Shown here one piece after another: positions 7,550 through 14,000 of a stretch of DNA of 21,644 bases. Origin of the DNA: Olsenella_L kribbiana (GTDB lineage: Bacteria > Actinomycetota > Coriobacteriia > Coriobacteriales > Atopobiaceae). The translations under genes were made by a program, and so were the position numbers. The first letter of the stretch is position 1; each line of letters starts with the position of its first letter. The stretch is taken from assembly GCF_036408795.1 (NCBI RefSeq), contig NZ_JAZGJP010000026.1, forward strand, positions 1-21,644, written 5' to 3'. The notes beneath the pieces are model-generated. The model did not search any database. It was not told where the DNA came from and saw nothing but the letters and a program-made list of their open reading frames with translations.

Positions 7550-7759
7550 GGCCTTCTCCTCTCCGACAGAACGTTTCTCGCTGATGCCAGCGTCTGCTCC
7601 GGCACCGCCTCCTGTCAAGAGCGGCCAGACTCGCTATTTCATGCAGCCTGCTGCGGCTATTTCAGCTGATATCTGGCAGACGCTCAGCATGCATCGAGCT
7701 TTGAGCTTGAGACATGGTACCGGACTGGAATATGCATCGGCCTTATCGGGGTGGGTTCT

Positions 7760-7767
7760 TAACTGTT
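7760..7767. repeat. Target-site duplication, left (TAACTGTT)
   Basis: TAACTGTT immediately outside the left terminal repeat is repeated exactly at 8945-8952 immediately outside the right one. Eight base pairs is the usual duplication length for IS1595-family insertion. Confidence 0.9.
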
Positions 7768-7791
7768 TTGAATAGTCAACCAGAGTGCGGA
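7768..7791 (+). repeat. IS1595 left terminal inverted repeat
   Basis: 24 bp, starting TTGAATAGTC and ending GAGTGCGGA; exact reverse complement of 8921-8944. Confidence 0.95.
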
Positions 7792-7937
7792 TAGAGGCGG
7801 CCCGAATGGCCTGGCCGCCAGGCACGCCTGATGGTATGATCGCATCGCCAAACACGAAATCGCCAGCGGGCCCATCCGTCTTCGTGTTTGGCGACATCCT
7901 GGACGGATGGACCCGCTGGCGGACAGGATGAGTGATC

Positions 7938-8936
7938 ATGCCGCGCCGCAAGAACCCCTACGGCGGCATGGTGGAGGAGCTTCCGGCTGCACAGTTCGCC
8001 GAGCTCGCCTCCGCTGTCGCCGCGAGAAGGTGCCGCGAGGAGATCGGCTTCGGGACGTTCGACGAAGCAGCCGGCGCCTGGAAGCCCGACCCCAGATGCC
8101 CCTGGTGCCACCACGAGCACAACAGCCGCGATTCGTCCACCCCCTCCGGAAGGAGGCGCTGGGTGTGCACCGGATGCGGCAGGACTTATACGGCGCTCAC
8201 CGGCACCGTCTTCGAGGGGTCCAAGAAGGATTTTCCGGCCTGGGCGCAGTTCGTCCGGCTCATGTGCTACAACGCCCAGCTCGACCTCGCCGCCGAGGCA
8301 TGCGGCATCTCCCACCAGACGGCCTTCGAATGGCGGCACAGAGTGATGTCCACGCTCGGCGCCTACCAGGAGCGCATAGTGCTGTGCGACAGGTGCTGGA
8401 TAGACGAGATGTACATCGAGGACTCGACCCTGAAGAACACTGCCGGATACCACGTGATGCGCGGGCTGTCGCGCAACCTCATATGCATATCCGTAGCGAT
8501 CGACGTGCACAAGAACCCCGTCGCGGTCGTGTGCGGGCACGGGAAGCCGAGCGGGAAGAGGGTCAGGGAGGCCCTGGAGGGCCACATAGCCGAGGGGACA
8601 ACGATCATCCACGACAAGGAGCGCGCCCACAGCCCCCTCGTCAGGGCCGTGAAAGGGGCCAACATCGCATTCAAGGCCGACACCGAGGATCCGGACTATC
8701 TCGAGGGCATGAAGATGGTCAACAGCCTGTGTGCCTGGATAAGGCGCTTCGTGGAGGGCTATGTGGGCATGAAGACCTCGAACCTCCAGGAGTATCTCAA
8801 CTGGTACGTCTATCTCTTCCGGGCCAGGCAGGCTGACGAGAGGTGGCCGAAGACCGCAAGGGTCCTTCGCCATCTGATGCTCACCGATGCACATTACCGC
8901 AGCTCAAGGAAGCGCGAACGTCCGCACTCTGGTTGA
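7938..8936 (+). CDS. IS1595-family transposase
   Basis: DDE-type transposase of the IS1595/ISXO2 group, 332 residues from the ATG at 7938; a GTG at 7932 adds two residues. The N-terminal zinc ribbon shows CPWC (C54, C57) and CTGC (C77, C80). A helix-turn-helix-like segment follows (LDLAAEACGISHQTAFEWRHRV). The catalytic domain has the first Asp in WIDEMYIED (about 156), the second in TIIHDKERAHS (about 226) and the N/K-type third site in MVNSLCAWIRRFVEGYVGMKT. The frame is intact and ends with TGA inside the right terminal repeat. The long minus-strand open frame across this gene is a composition shadow. Sole gene of its element. Confidence 0.93.
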   Translation: MPRRKNPYGGMVEELPAAQFAELASAVAARRCREEIGFGTFDEAAGAWKPDPRCPWCHHEHNSRDSSTPSGRRRWVCTGCGRTYTALTGTVFEGSKKDFPAWAQFVRLMCYNAQLDLAAEACGISHQTAFEWRHRVMSTLGAYQERIVLCDRCWIDEMYIEDSTLKNTAGYHVMRGLSRNLICISVAIDVHKNPVAVVCGHGKPSGKRVREALEGHIAEGTTIIHDKERAHSPLVRAVKGANIAFKADTEDPDYLEGMKMVNSLCAWIRRFVEGYVGMKTSNLQEYLNWYVYLFRARQADERWPKTARVLRHLMLTDAHYRSSRKRERPHSG

Positions 8937-8944
8937 CTATTCAA
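8921..8944 (-). repeat. IS1595 right terminal inverted repeat
   Basis: Exact 24-bp reverse complement of 7768-7791; contains the transposase TGA at 8934-8936. Confidence 0.95.
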
Positions 8945-8952
8945 TAACTGTT
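8945..8952. repeat. Target-site duplication, right (TAACTGTT)
   Basis: Exact copy of 7760-7767 abutting the right end of the IS1595 element. Confidence 0.9.
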
Positions 8953-8959
8953 AATGAAT

Positions 8960-8971
8960 AATACGAAAAAT
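8960..8971 (+). repeat. Left subterminal inverted motif of the IS607 element
   Basis: AATACGAAAAAT is the exact reverse complement of 11209-11220, placed on either side of the tnpA-tnpB block. Possibly a recombinase-binding or end-pairing site; a chance AT-rich match cannot be excluded. Confidence 0.5.
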
Positions 8972-8979
8972 AAAACATT

Positions 8980-9011
8980 GTGTAGCACGCTTCTTAAGAA
9001 GCGTGCTACAC
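8980..9011. repeat. 32-bp perfect palindrome upstream of tnpA
   Basis: The left half is GTGTAGCACGCTTCTT and the right half its exact reverse complement, with no spacer and the centre between 8995 and 8996. It ends 47 bp before the tnpA start and lies in the expected left-end/promoter region of the element. It may be the TnpA binding site and autoregulatory operator, or, because T-rich CTTTTCTT follows, a terminator shielding tnpA from outside transcription. Confidence 0.7.
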
Positions 9012-9058
9012 TTTTCTTGCATGAAACAACGACCGCTTAGTCTGGAGGCCGTTTCTGA

Positions 9059-9865
9059 ATGTATAAAAAAAGTGACCTGACAAAGGCGTACTACAAGACG
9101 GGAGAGGTCGCTTCTTTTCTCGGAATCACTCCCCGAGCGGTTCAGCTGAAAGACATGCGTGGCGAGCTGCCGTTCGAACACACTGACACCGGCAGGCGCA
9201 TTCTCTCACGAGACAGCCTGCTTGCCTATCTCGACAAGTGCAACATGCTTTACGACGACGAAGAGGCCGGACGCAGGGATCTGGTATATGCCCGAGTCAG
9301 CTCCCAAGACCAGGAGTCACATGGCGACCTGGACAGGCAGGCGCTGTTTCTTATAGAGCATGAAGGCAAAGACATGCGCAATCCGCTCATTCTCGAAGAA
9401 TGCGGCAGCGGCATGGATGCCAAACGGCCGAAGCTCCAGCAGCTCATCAAGATGGTCATGCGCAACGAGATACGCAACGTCTACGTGACGCACAGGGATC
9501 GGCTTGCCCGATTCGGCTTCGAGTATCTGGAGACGGCGTTTGCAGAGCATGGCACCAATATCATCGCTGTGCGAGACGAGAGTCAGGACAAGGCGGTGCA
9601 AGAGGAGCTTGTCGAGGACATGATGTCCCTCATGGCATCATTCTCTGGAAAAGCTCTATGGCCTGCGGTCCCGCAGGGACAGGAAGGGAGACGGGCAATG
9701 ACGCTCGATGAACTTATCGAGCAGGCTGGCAAGAACGGGGTAGAACGGATGCTCATTGAATATGCCATGCTCATGAAAGCGAAGGCCGACAAGTTCGATG
9801 AGGTCGCAGCGGCCGTCGAGGACGGCAAGTCCGCAAAAGAGATCAGGGCGATAGTCGAATGCTAG
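9059..9865 (+). CDS. tnpA: IS607-family serine recombinase TnpA, probable 3' frameshift
   Basis: Serine site-specific recombinase that cuts and joins the IS607 ends. Residues 10-60 form a MerR-like winged helix (YKTGEVASFLGITPRAVQ). The catalytic domain follows with YARVSSQDQ (nucleophile Ser about 81-82), a C-terminal-side ECGSGMDAKRPKLQQL and the arginine motif THRDRLARFGFE. After SFSGK at codon 198 the reading goes off the family sequence. Removing one A from the AAAA at 9649-9652 restores the expected LYGLRSRRDRKGDGQ and a TGA at 9699-9701, giving about 213 residues, normal for the family. As read, the gene fuses to the 55-codon ORF starting at 9698. Good ribosome site GGAGG at 9041-9045. 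The catalytic core is intact, so some activity is possible; a sequencing indel is the other explanation. Confidence 0.88.
   Translation: MYKKSDLTKAYYKTGEVASFLGITPRAVQLKDMRGELPFEHTDTGRRILSRDSLLAYLDKCNMLYDDEEAGRRDLVYARVSSQDQESHGDLDRQALFLIEHEGKDMRNPLILEECGSGMDAKRPKLQQLIKMVMRNEIRNVYVTHRDRLARFGFEYLETAFAEHGTNIIAVRDESQDKAVQEELVEDMMSLMASFSGKALWPAVPQGQEGRRAMTLDELIEQAGKNGVERMLIEYAMLMKAKADKFDEVAAAVEDGKSAKEIRAIVEC
9698..9865 (+). CDS. Small 55-residue ORF between tnpA and tnpB
   Basis: Begins MTLDELIEQAGKNG and ends AKEIRAIVEC; predicted to be mostly helical and acidic (LIEYAMLMKAKADKFDEVA). Its ATG overlaps the restored tnpA stop as ATGA, and GGAAGGGAG lies seven bases before it, so it looks like a real, translationally coupled gene rather than a tnpA tail. 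In the sequence as given it is fused to tnpA by the upstream indel. It ends 48 bp before the proposed tnpB start. I do not recognise a family. A role in regulating TnpA/TnpB or the guide RNA would be guesswork. Confidence 0.5.
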   Translation: MTLDELIEQAGKNGVERMLIEYAMLMKAKADKFDEVAAAVEDGKSAKEIRAIVEC

Positions 9866-9913
9866 ACGCCTGAGACGCAGATGGCCGGCAAGACGCCAGA
9901 GGAGGTGAACGAA

Positions 9914-11173
9914 TTGGCATACCGAGGGGTCGAATTCGCCTTGAGTCCCAATGCGACACAGCGCAACCTGCTCGAATCGAATGCAGGTGCCGCACGATTT
10001 GCCTACAACTGGGCGCTCGACGAAATCAAGGGCGAGTATGCGCTGTGGGAGAACGACAAGTCTCGCAAGATGGGCTGCACGCACTACGAACTGCGCAAGC
10101 GATTCAATCACGTGAAAGACGATATTGCCCCGTGGTGGCATGATGTGTCCAAGGAGGCGTTCTCCTACGGCTGCGCATGTGCCGCAGCTGCATGGAAGAA
10201 CTTCATGGACTCAAAGCGAGGCAGGCGCCATGGCAGGCGCGTCGGCTTCCCTCGGTACAAGAGCCGCAGGCAGGAGCGCAATCACAGGTACGCAATCACG
10301 ACTGGCATTGACCATTGTGTCGCGGACGCCCACCACATCAAGATTCCCCGCATCGGGCGCGTGCGTGTGATGGAGAACATATACAAACGCATCACCAGCC
10401 AAGTCATCCATCGCATGAACATCAGGCTCCAAGGCGGACGATGGTACGTGGTCCTCCTCATCGAGGTGCCAGAGAATGCCATGCCATCGCAGAGCAGGAA
10501 ACACGTCGGCATCGACCTCGGCGTGAAGAACCTCGCCACCTTCTCCGACGGCACAGTCGTCCGTGGCCTCAAACCATACAGGAATGCGATGCGCAAGCTG
10601 GCACGAGCGCAGCGCTCGCTGTCTCGAAAGACAAGAGGCAGCAAGCGCTACGAGCGCCAGAAGAGACGCGTCAATCGCATCTATGCGCGCGTCCGCGGAC
10701 TGCGAAGGAACCAGCTGGACCAGCTTACGACGAGCATCTCGGAGCGATACTCGCTCGTGGCCATCGAAGACCTGAACGTGTCAGGCATGGCTCGCAACCA
10801 CAGGCTCGCACGAGCGATATACGACGAGGGATTCGGCATGTTTCGGCACATGCTCGAATACAAGTGCCGTGACAGGGGCGTCGCCCTTGTCGTTGCGGAC
10901 AGATGGTTTCCGTCGTCCAAGACGTGTTCTGCCTGCGGCTGCGTGAACGCCGGGCTTGCCCTGTCGGACAGGACGTATGTCTGTCCCGAATGCGGCCTGA
11001 CAATCGACCGTGACCTGAATGCGGCGATGAACCTCGACCGTTACGGCATGAGCAAAGTGGACTCTCGTGCGGAGGACACTCTAAACGCACGTGGAGGGAA
11101 CGCAAGTCGCAGCTGCGATAGCAGCTGTGCAGACCCCAATGAAACGTGTACCAACGAATCTGTTGGAGCCTAA
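9914..11173 (+). CDS. tnpB: RNA-guided endonuclease TnpB (IS607-associated)
   Basis: TnpB nuclease, the ancestor of Cas12; with its guide RNA it cuts DNA at sites beside a short motif and helps retain the element. N-terminal YRGVEFALSPNATQRNLL, then the OB/WED-like region, RuvC-I GIDLGVKNLAT (Asp about 201 from this start), RuvC-II VAIEDLNVSGM (Glu about 285), a zinc finger CSAC...CPEC and RuvC-III DRDLNAAMN (Asp about 367). All catalytic residues are present, so it should be active. The TTG at 9914 is chosen because AGGAGG lies eight bases before it and homology starts there; an ATG at 9881 adds 11 residues but has no ribosome site. 419 residues, normal length. Confidence 0.93.
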   Translation: MAYRGVEFALSPNATQRNLLESNAGAARFAYNWALDEIKGEYALWENDKSRKMGCTHYELRKRFNHVKDDIAPWWHDVSKEAFSYGCACAAAAWKNFMDSKRGRRHGRRVGFPRYKSRRQERNHRYAITTGIDHCVADAHHIKIPRIGRVRVMENIYKRITSQVIHRMNIRLQGGRWYVVLLIEVPENAMPSQSRKHVGIDLGVKNLATFSDGTVVRGLKPYRNAMRKLARAQRSLSRKTRGSKRYERQKRRVNRIYARVRGLRRNQLDQLTTSISERYSLVAIEDLNVSGMARNHRLARAIYDEGFGMFRHMLEYKCRDRGVALVVADRWFPSSKTCSACGCVNAGLALSDRTYVCPECGLTIDRDLNAAMNLDRYGMSKVDSRAEDTLNARGGNASRSCDSSCADPNETCTNESVGA

Positions 11174-11205
11174 TGCCATAAAGGTATTAGTTCTCAGAGC
11201 ATGTC
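11090..11205 (+). ncRNA. Candidate TnpB guide RNA (omega/reRNA) at the right end
   Basis: The 3' end of tnpB and the bases beyond form three hairpins in a row: CAGCTGC-GATA-GCAGCTG (11110-11127), CCAAC-GAATCT-GTTGG (11151-11166) and TAATGCC-ATAAA-GGTATTA (11171-11189, one G-U pair). TnpB guide RNAs are known to overlap the 3' end of tnpB and to run into the flanking DNA, which gives the guide. The exact RNA ends and guide cannot be fixed without the element boundary. Confidence 0.5.
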
Positions 11206-11208
11206 ACG

Positions 11209-11220
11209 ATTTTTCGTATT
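11209..11220 (-). repeat. Right subterminal inverted motif of the IS607 element
   Basis: ATTTTTCGTATT, exact reverse complement of 8960-8971. It lies between an additional inverted pair TTCTCA (11191-11196) and TGAGAA (11222-11227), so the right end can fold as a larger hairpin. Confidence 0.5.
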
Positions 11221-11324
11221 TTGAGAAACGGTATGCTCACCCCACGTTCAAGCAGCACAGGGCAGTTCATCGGGGCTGCGGAACCAAAGGCGCTCCAGCT
11301 GCTGGCGTATCGGAGGCGAGTGAG

Positions 11325-11591
11325 ATGGTATTGCTCGTTGTCATGTTTGTCCTTCTGCTCATGGTGGGCTTCCAGCTCATCCGTGGCCTCTTCTTCCGTG
11401 GCGGCATGGGCATGGGAGGCTGGTTCGGTGGCTGGGGCAGAGGTGCCGGCTGGGGAGATCCTGGCATGCGTGGTGGCCGGGGACCTGAAGGCGGCCCCCG
11501 TGGCCCTCATTGTGGGGGCCCGGACGGAAGAGGTCCAGGAGGTCCTGATGGGCGAGGTGGCGGCCCGGGAGGTCCGGGCATGCGTGCCTAG
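11325..11591 (+). CDS. Small membrane-anchored Gly/Trp/Arg-rich protein (copy 2)
   Basis: Predicted 88 residues, a paralogue of the protein at 3112-3357. Residues 1-15 (MVLLVVMFVLLLMVG) are one hydrophobic segment, then FQLIRGLFFRGG and a Gly/Trp/Arg/Pro tail with GWFGGWGRG, GPEGGPRG, GGPDGRG and GGPGM motifs. The ATG at 11325 follows GGAGGCGAGTG, the same ribosome-site context as copy 1. The open frame extends upstream into the IS607 end, which is not part of the gene. It ends 20 bp before a strong bidirectional terminator. The IS607 right end lies about 95 bp upstream, so the insertion may have separated it from its promoter. Function unknown. Confidence 0.65.
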   Translation: MVLLVVMFVLLLMVGFQLIRGLFFRGGMGMGGWFGGWGRGAGWGDPGMRGGRGPEGGPRGPHCGGPDGRGPGGPDGRGGGPGGPGMRA

Positions 11592-11610
11592 ATGCGAGAC
11601 GTATTCATGA

Positions 11611-11644
11611 AAGCAGCGCCAGCTCTCAGTGGCTGGCGCTGCTT
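11611..11644. terminator. Bidirectional terminator
   Basis: A 13-bp perfect stem (AAGCAGCGCCAGC with GCTGGCGCTGCTT) closes an 8-nt loop TCTCAGTG and is followed by CTTTTCT on the plus strand and by TTCAT on the minus strand. It separates the convergent Gly-rich gene and the GT-B gene. Confidence 0.85.
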
Positions 11645-11649
11645 CTTTT

Positions 11650-13203
11650 CTATCTGCTCGCTTTCGCCCAGGAAGACTTGAGGCCATGCACAGCGAGGTC
11701 GACCGCACGATAGGCACCGTCGTAGATGCCCATCTGGTTCGCTTCCTCGATGCGGTCGCACATGAACGAGATGAGGTTCCTGTCATGCTGGAAGGAGTCG
11801 ATCATCGAGAGGACCTCTTCGGTCCTGTCCATCTCGTAGGTGCCGTCTCCTACCTCTGCGGCACGTATAGCTCCCCATGCCTCATGGCCGCCGATGCGGT
11901 GGATCATGAGCTTCGGGATGGGATAGAACGAGAATTCGCTTGGCTTCGTGACAAGGATATCGGAGCAGTGCATGAGGACATTGGAACTGTAGACGGCTGA
12001 GAAGATGTCCTCATCGCAGAAGGCATGGATGCCCTGGACATCTCCTGCATAGGCTGCTTCGGCGAAGGCTTCCGTGCCGGCAAAGTCGCCGAAGTGGGTC
12101 TCAGCGAGAGCGGAGAGCCCATCGACGGATTTCACGAGCCCTTCCCAGACATCCTTGTGGTCGCCGACATTGATGAAGACGGCGGCCTCATGCTTCTTCA
12201 CGTAGGGGATGAGGTGGGAGACAATGGCAGCAAAGAGCTCCTGCTGCGCTCCTGCGCCGCCGACAGAGAGGAGGTAGCGCACAGGGCCACCTCCGAGCAC
12301 GCGCTCGCGACGGGACCTGCAGTCCTCAGGTATCGCTGAGACCAGCTCGTGGTCCACATAGTGGCCCGTATAGAAGAGAGCATGTTCCGGCATGGGGGCA
12401 AGCTGCTTTTTTGGGTCCATGCCGCGGAGCTGGTGGTAGCCAAGATAGGCGCTCGGCGTCTGCACGGTGTGGATTGAGCCTTCTGCCAGATGCAGCGCCA
12501 TTGGCCAGTTGTCGGGAATCGCATTCACGACGTGCGTCATCCCGGCATGGACTGCTGCCTGTGCACACCACGCATGGGTGCCGATGAAAGGCGTGTCCTT
12601 TGCGATGTCGCGGAAGAGCGGCACCAGAAGCTCGCTCATCTTCTGGTCGCCTGCGTTGTAGGAGAGCTTGCGGAAGCCTTCGCTGTTGAGCGGCTCCCAG
12701 AAGAGCTGGTTGAAGAGGGGAACCTGCTGCGAGACCTTCGAGCCCTTGGAATAGAGGCTGTTCTGCCAGGCGATGGCAGCAGATCCTGTTGAGCCTTTGA
12801 ATGAGGCAAGGTCCATCCAGTAGGGGGTGTATCCCATCGCATGAGCAGCCGATGCCATGGCCATCGCAATCCGGTAGTGCCCGAATCCCATGCGGATATT
12901 GCCGACAATGAGAGGAGCGCCATGGGCGTCTTCCTGCGTGGCAGAGGTCTCGGGAGGCATGGGTGCCGCTGCGGCATCTGCCTTGATATCGAAGGCATCT
13001 CCGGTGCCTGAGAGCACGAGGTTCCGGACGCCGAGGGCGTCTGAGATCACCGGCACCGGTTTGGCCGCAAGGTGGTAGACCGCATTCGAGTCATCGCCGA
13101 AACGCTTGAGATAGCTTTCCTTGGAGCGGACGGCCTTCTCATAGGTGTGCTCGTCCTGGACATTTCCGAAGGCGCTTTTCGCCCGGTCTTCGTCTCTCTC
13201 CAT
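11650..13203 (-). CDS. Putative GT-B-fold glycosyltransferase-like protein
   Basis: 517 residues. An N-terminal linker of about 90 residues precedes a glycine-rich block LIVGNIRMGFGHYRIAMAMA (near residue 97), similar to the GxGH nucleotide/acceptor loop of MGDG-synthase and MurG-type GT-B enzymes. A second Rossmann-like half begins near VRYLLSVGGAGAQQELFAAI, and VLMHCSDILVTKPSEFSFYPIPKL resembles the donor-binding end of such folds (the 'TKPSE' position). No signal peptide or membrane segment is seen, so it is probably cytosolic or peripheral. The ATG at 13203 follows AAGGAGGAATCC; the frame upstream crosses the operators and is rejected. It is divergent from tetR and shares the operator region, so it is probably controlled by that TetR with the galactoside genes. 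A domain of unknown function is the conservative label; donor and acceptor cannot be told from sequence. Confidence 0.6.
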   Translation of the reverse strand: MERDEDRAKSAFGNVQDEHTYEKAVRSKESYLKRFGDDSNAVYHLAAKPVPVISDALGVRNLVLSGTGDAFDIKADAAAAPMPPETSATQEDAHGAPLIVGNIRMGFGHYRIAMAMASAAHAMGYTPYWMDLASFKGSTGSAAIAWQNSLYSKGSKVSQQVPLFNQLFWEPLNSEGFRKLSYNAGDQKMSELLVPLFRDIAKDTPFIGTHAWCAQAAVHAGMTHVVNAIPDNWPMALHLAEGSIHTVQTPSAYLGYHQLRGMDPKKQLAPMPEHALFYTGHYVDHELVSAIPEDCRSRRERVLGGGPVRYLLSVGGAGAQQELFAAIVSHLIPYVKKHEAAVFINVGDHKDVWEGLVKSVDGLSALAETHFGDFAGTEAFAEAAYAGDVQGIHAFCDEDIFSAVYSSNVLMHCSDILVTKPSEFSFYPIPKLMIHRIGGHEAWGAIRAAEVGDGTYEMDRTEEVLSMIDSFQHDRNLISFMCDRIEEANQMGIYDGAYRAVDLAVHGLKSSWAKASR

Positions 13204-13232
13204 GGATTCCTCCTTGACGGGTGGCGGCATGC

Positions 13233-13251
13233 TTGATAGTCTGACTATCAA
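13233..13251. promoter_or_regulatory. TetR operator site 1
   Basis: TTGATAGTCTGACTATCAA is a perfect 19-bp palindrome with one central base, lying in the 90-bp gap between the divergent GT-B gene and tetR. A TTGACG (13214-13219) 17 bp before TAGTCT suggests a promoter whose -10 lies in this site. Confidence 0.75.
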
Positions 13252-13252
13252 A

Positions 13253-13271
13253 GTGATAGACAGACTATCAC
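13253..13271. promoter_or_regulatory. TetR operator site 2
   Basis: GTGATAGACAGACTATCAC is a 19-bp palindrome with one mismatched pair, sharing TGATAG...CTATCA with site 1. Its centre (13262) is 20 bp from that of site 1 (13242), about two helical turns, so two dimers could bind the same face. Confidence 0.75.
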
Positions 13272-13293
13272 TCACGCGGCAAAGGAGTCAAGA

Positions 13294-13974
13294 ATGGAGT
13301 ACGCAGGTCTCGACACAAGCCTGCTGAAGCGGGGGATGCGTGACCTTTCGGGCTCTGCCGAAGAGAGCCGCGATGCCCATATCGTGGCCTGTGCAGCGGC
13401 GCTTTTCCTGAAGGATGGCCTGGGAGAGGTCCGGATGACCGACATTGCCGATGCTTCTGGTGTCGGCGTAGCCACGCTCTATCGCCGCTTCTCCACGAAG
13501 ACGAATCTTGCGATTGCGGCAGCGACGCTTCTCTGGCAGCGCTTCAATGACCGCATCATGGATATCGTGGAATCGGACCGCTTCCTTGCCATGTCGGGCG
13601 CAGACCGCCTCGAGTGCCTGCTGCGCGAGTATGCAGCGCATTATGCGGCAAACAGGGAATTCGCGCGCTTCCTCGACGACTTCGACCATCTGATGCTTGC
13701 AGAGCATGTCGGCCTTGAGGCGCTTGCCGACTATGGACGCGAGGTCGACTCGTTCTATCTCATCTTCGTCGATGCCTACCAGCTCGGCGTCTCCGATGGC
13801 ACGGTCAGGCAGATCGACGATTTCAGAACGTTCTACCGCACGGTTGCCCATGCGCTTACGGGCCTGGCAGAGAAGATCTCCCGGGGCGATGTGATCCCCT
13901 CCGACCGTTTCGAGGAAGGCCCCTCAGAGCTTGTCTGCCTTGTCGATATGGCAGTGCGTTTCATCAGGATCTAG
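13294..13974 (+). CDS. TetR/AcrR-family transcriptional regulator
   Basis: 226 residues. The DNA-binding domain is clear: AHIVACAAALFLKDGLGEVRMTDIADASGVGVATLYRRFSTKTNLAIAA at about residues 30-78, with the helix-turn-helix in TDIADASGVGVATLYRRF. The C-terminal ligand-binding part is all-helical and variable, as usual. AAAGGAG precedes the ATG. Two 19-bp operators lie directly upstream, so autoregulation and control of the divergent GT-B gene are likely. It is followed after 26 bp by the transporter gene in the same direction, so it is the first gene of tetR-transporter-galactosidase. The ligand is probably a galactoside or a product of its metabolism, which is inference from neighbours. Confidence 0.9.
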   Translation: MEYAGLDTSLLKRGMRDLSGSAEESRDAHIVACAAALFLKDGLGEVRMTDIADASGVGVATLYRRFSTKTNLAIAAATLLWQRFNDRIMDIVESDRFLAMSGADRLECLLREYAAHYAANREFARFLDDFDHLMLAEHVGLEALADYGREVDSFYLIFVDAYQLGVSDGTVRQIDDFRTFYRTVAHALTGLAEKISRGDVIPSDRFEEGPSELVCLVDMAVRFIRI

Positions 13975-14000
13975 GCACGTTTCTGCGAGAAGGGATATCC

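Larger units (their letters stand above)
7768..8944 (+). mobile_element. IS1595-family insertion sequence, complete (1177 bp)
   Basis: Bounded by perfect 24-bp terminal inverted repeats (7768-7791 beginning TTGAATAGTCAACC; 8921-8944 its reverse complement) and by the 8-bp direct repeat TAACTGTT. It holds one transposase gene whose stop codon lies inside the right terminal repeat. Intact repeats, intact gene and exact target duplication point to a recent insertion. Removing it restores the run GGGTTCTTAACTGTTAATGA, which leads directly into the left part of the IS607 element. Confidence 0.95.
8953..11231 (+). mobile_element. IS607-family element (tnpA, small ORF, tnpB), approximate limits
   Basis: Serine-recombinase transposase followed by TnpB on the same strand defines the IS607 family. 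The ends are not certain, because these elements lack terminal inverted repeats and insert at GG dinucleotides without duplication. Clues to the limits are the 12-bp inverted motif AATACGAAAAAT (8960-8971) and ATTTTTCGTATT (11209-11220) on either side of the gene block, and a GG at 11230-11231 on the right. On the left the end may lie before the IS1595 insertion, near the G-run at 7752-7755, in which case IS1595 sits inside the IS607 left end. Confidence 0.75.

Noticed and set aside
7776..8894. Minus-strand 372-codon open frame in the IS1595 element
   Set aside because: Lies wholly opposite the transposase, with low-complexity His/Val/Gly translation typical of a GC-rich shadow frame.
9647..9701. 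Programmed ribosomal frameshift in tnpA
   Set aside because: Restoring the frame needs a +1 shift (skipping one A) and no stop codon forces it at that point. A simple A3-to-A4 indel or sequencing error fits better.
13233..13271. Paired palindromes as a small CRISPR-like repeat
   Set aside because: Only two units with no spacer, located in a divergent promoter next to tetR; operators explain them fully.
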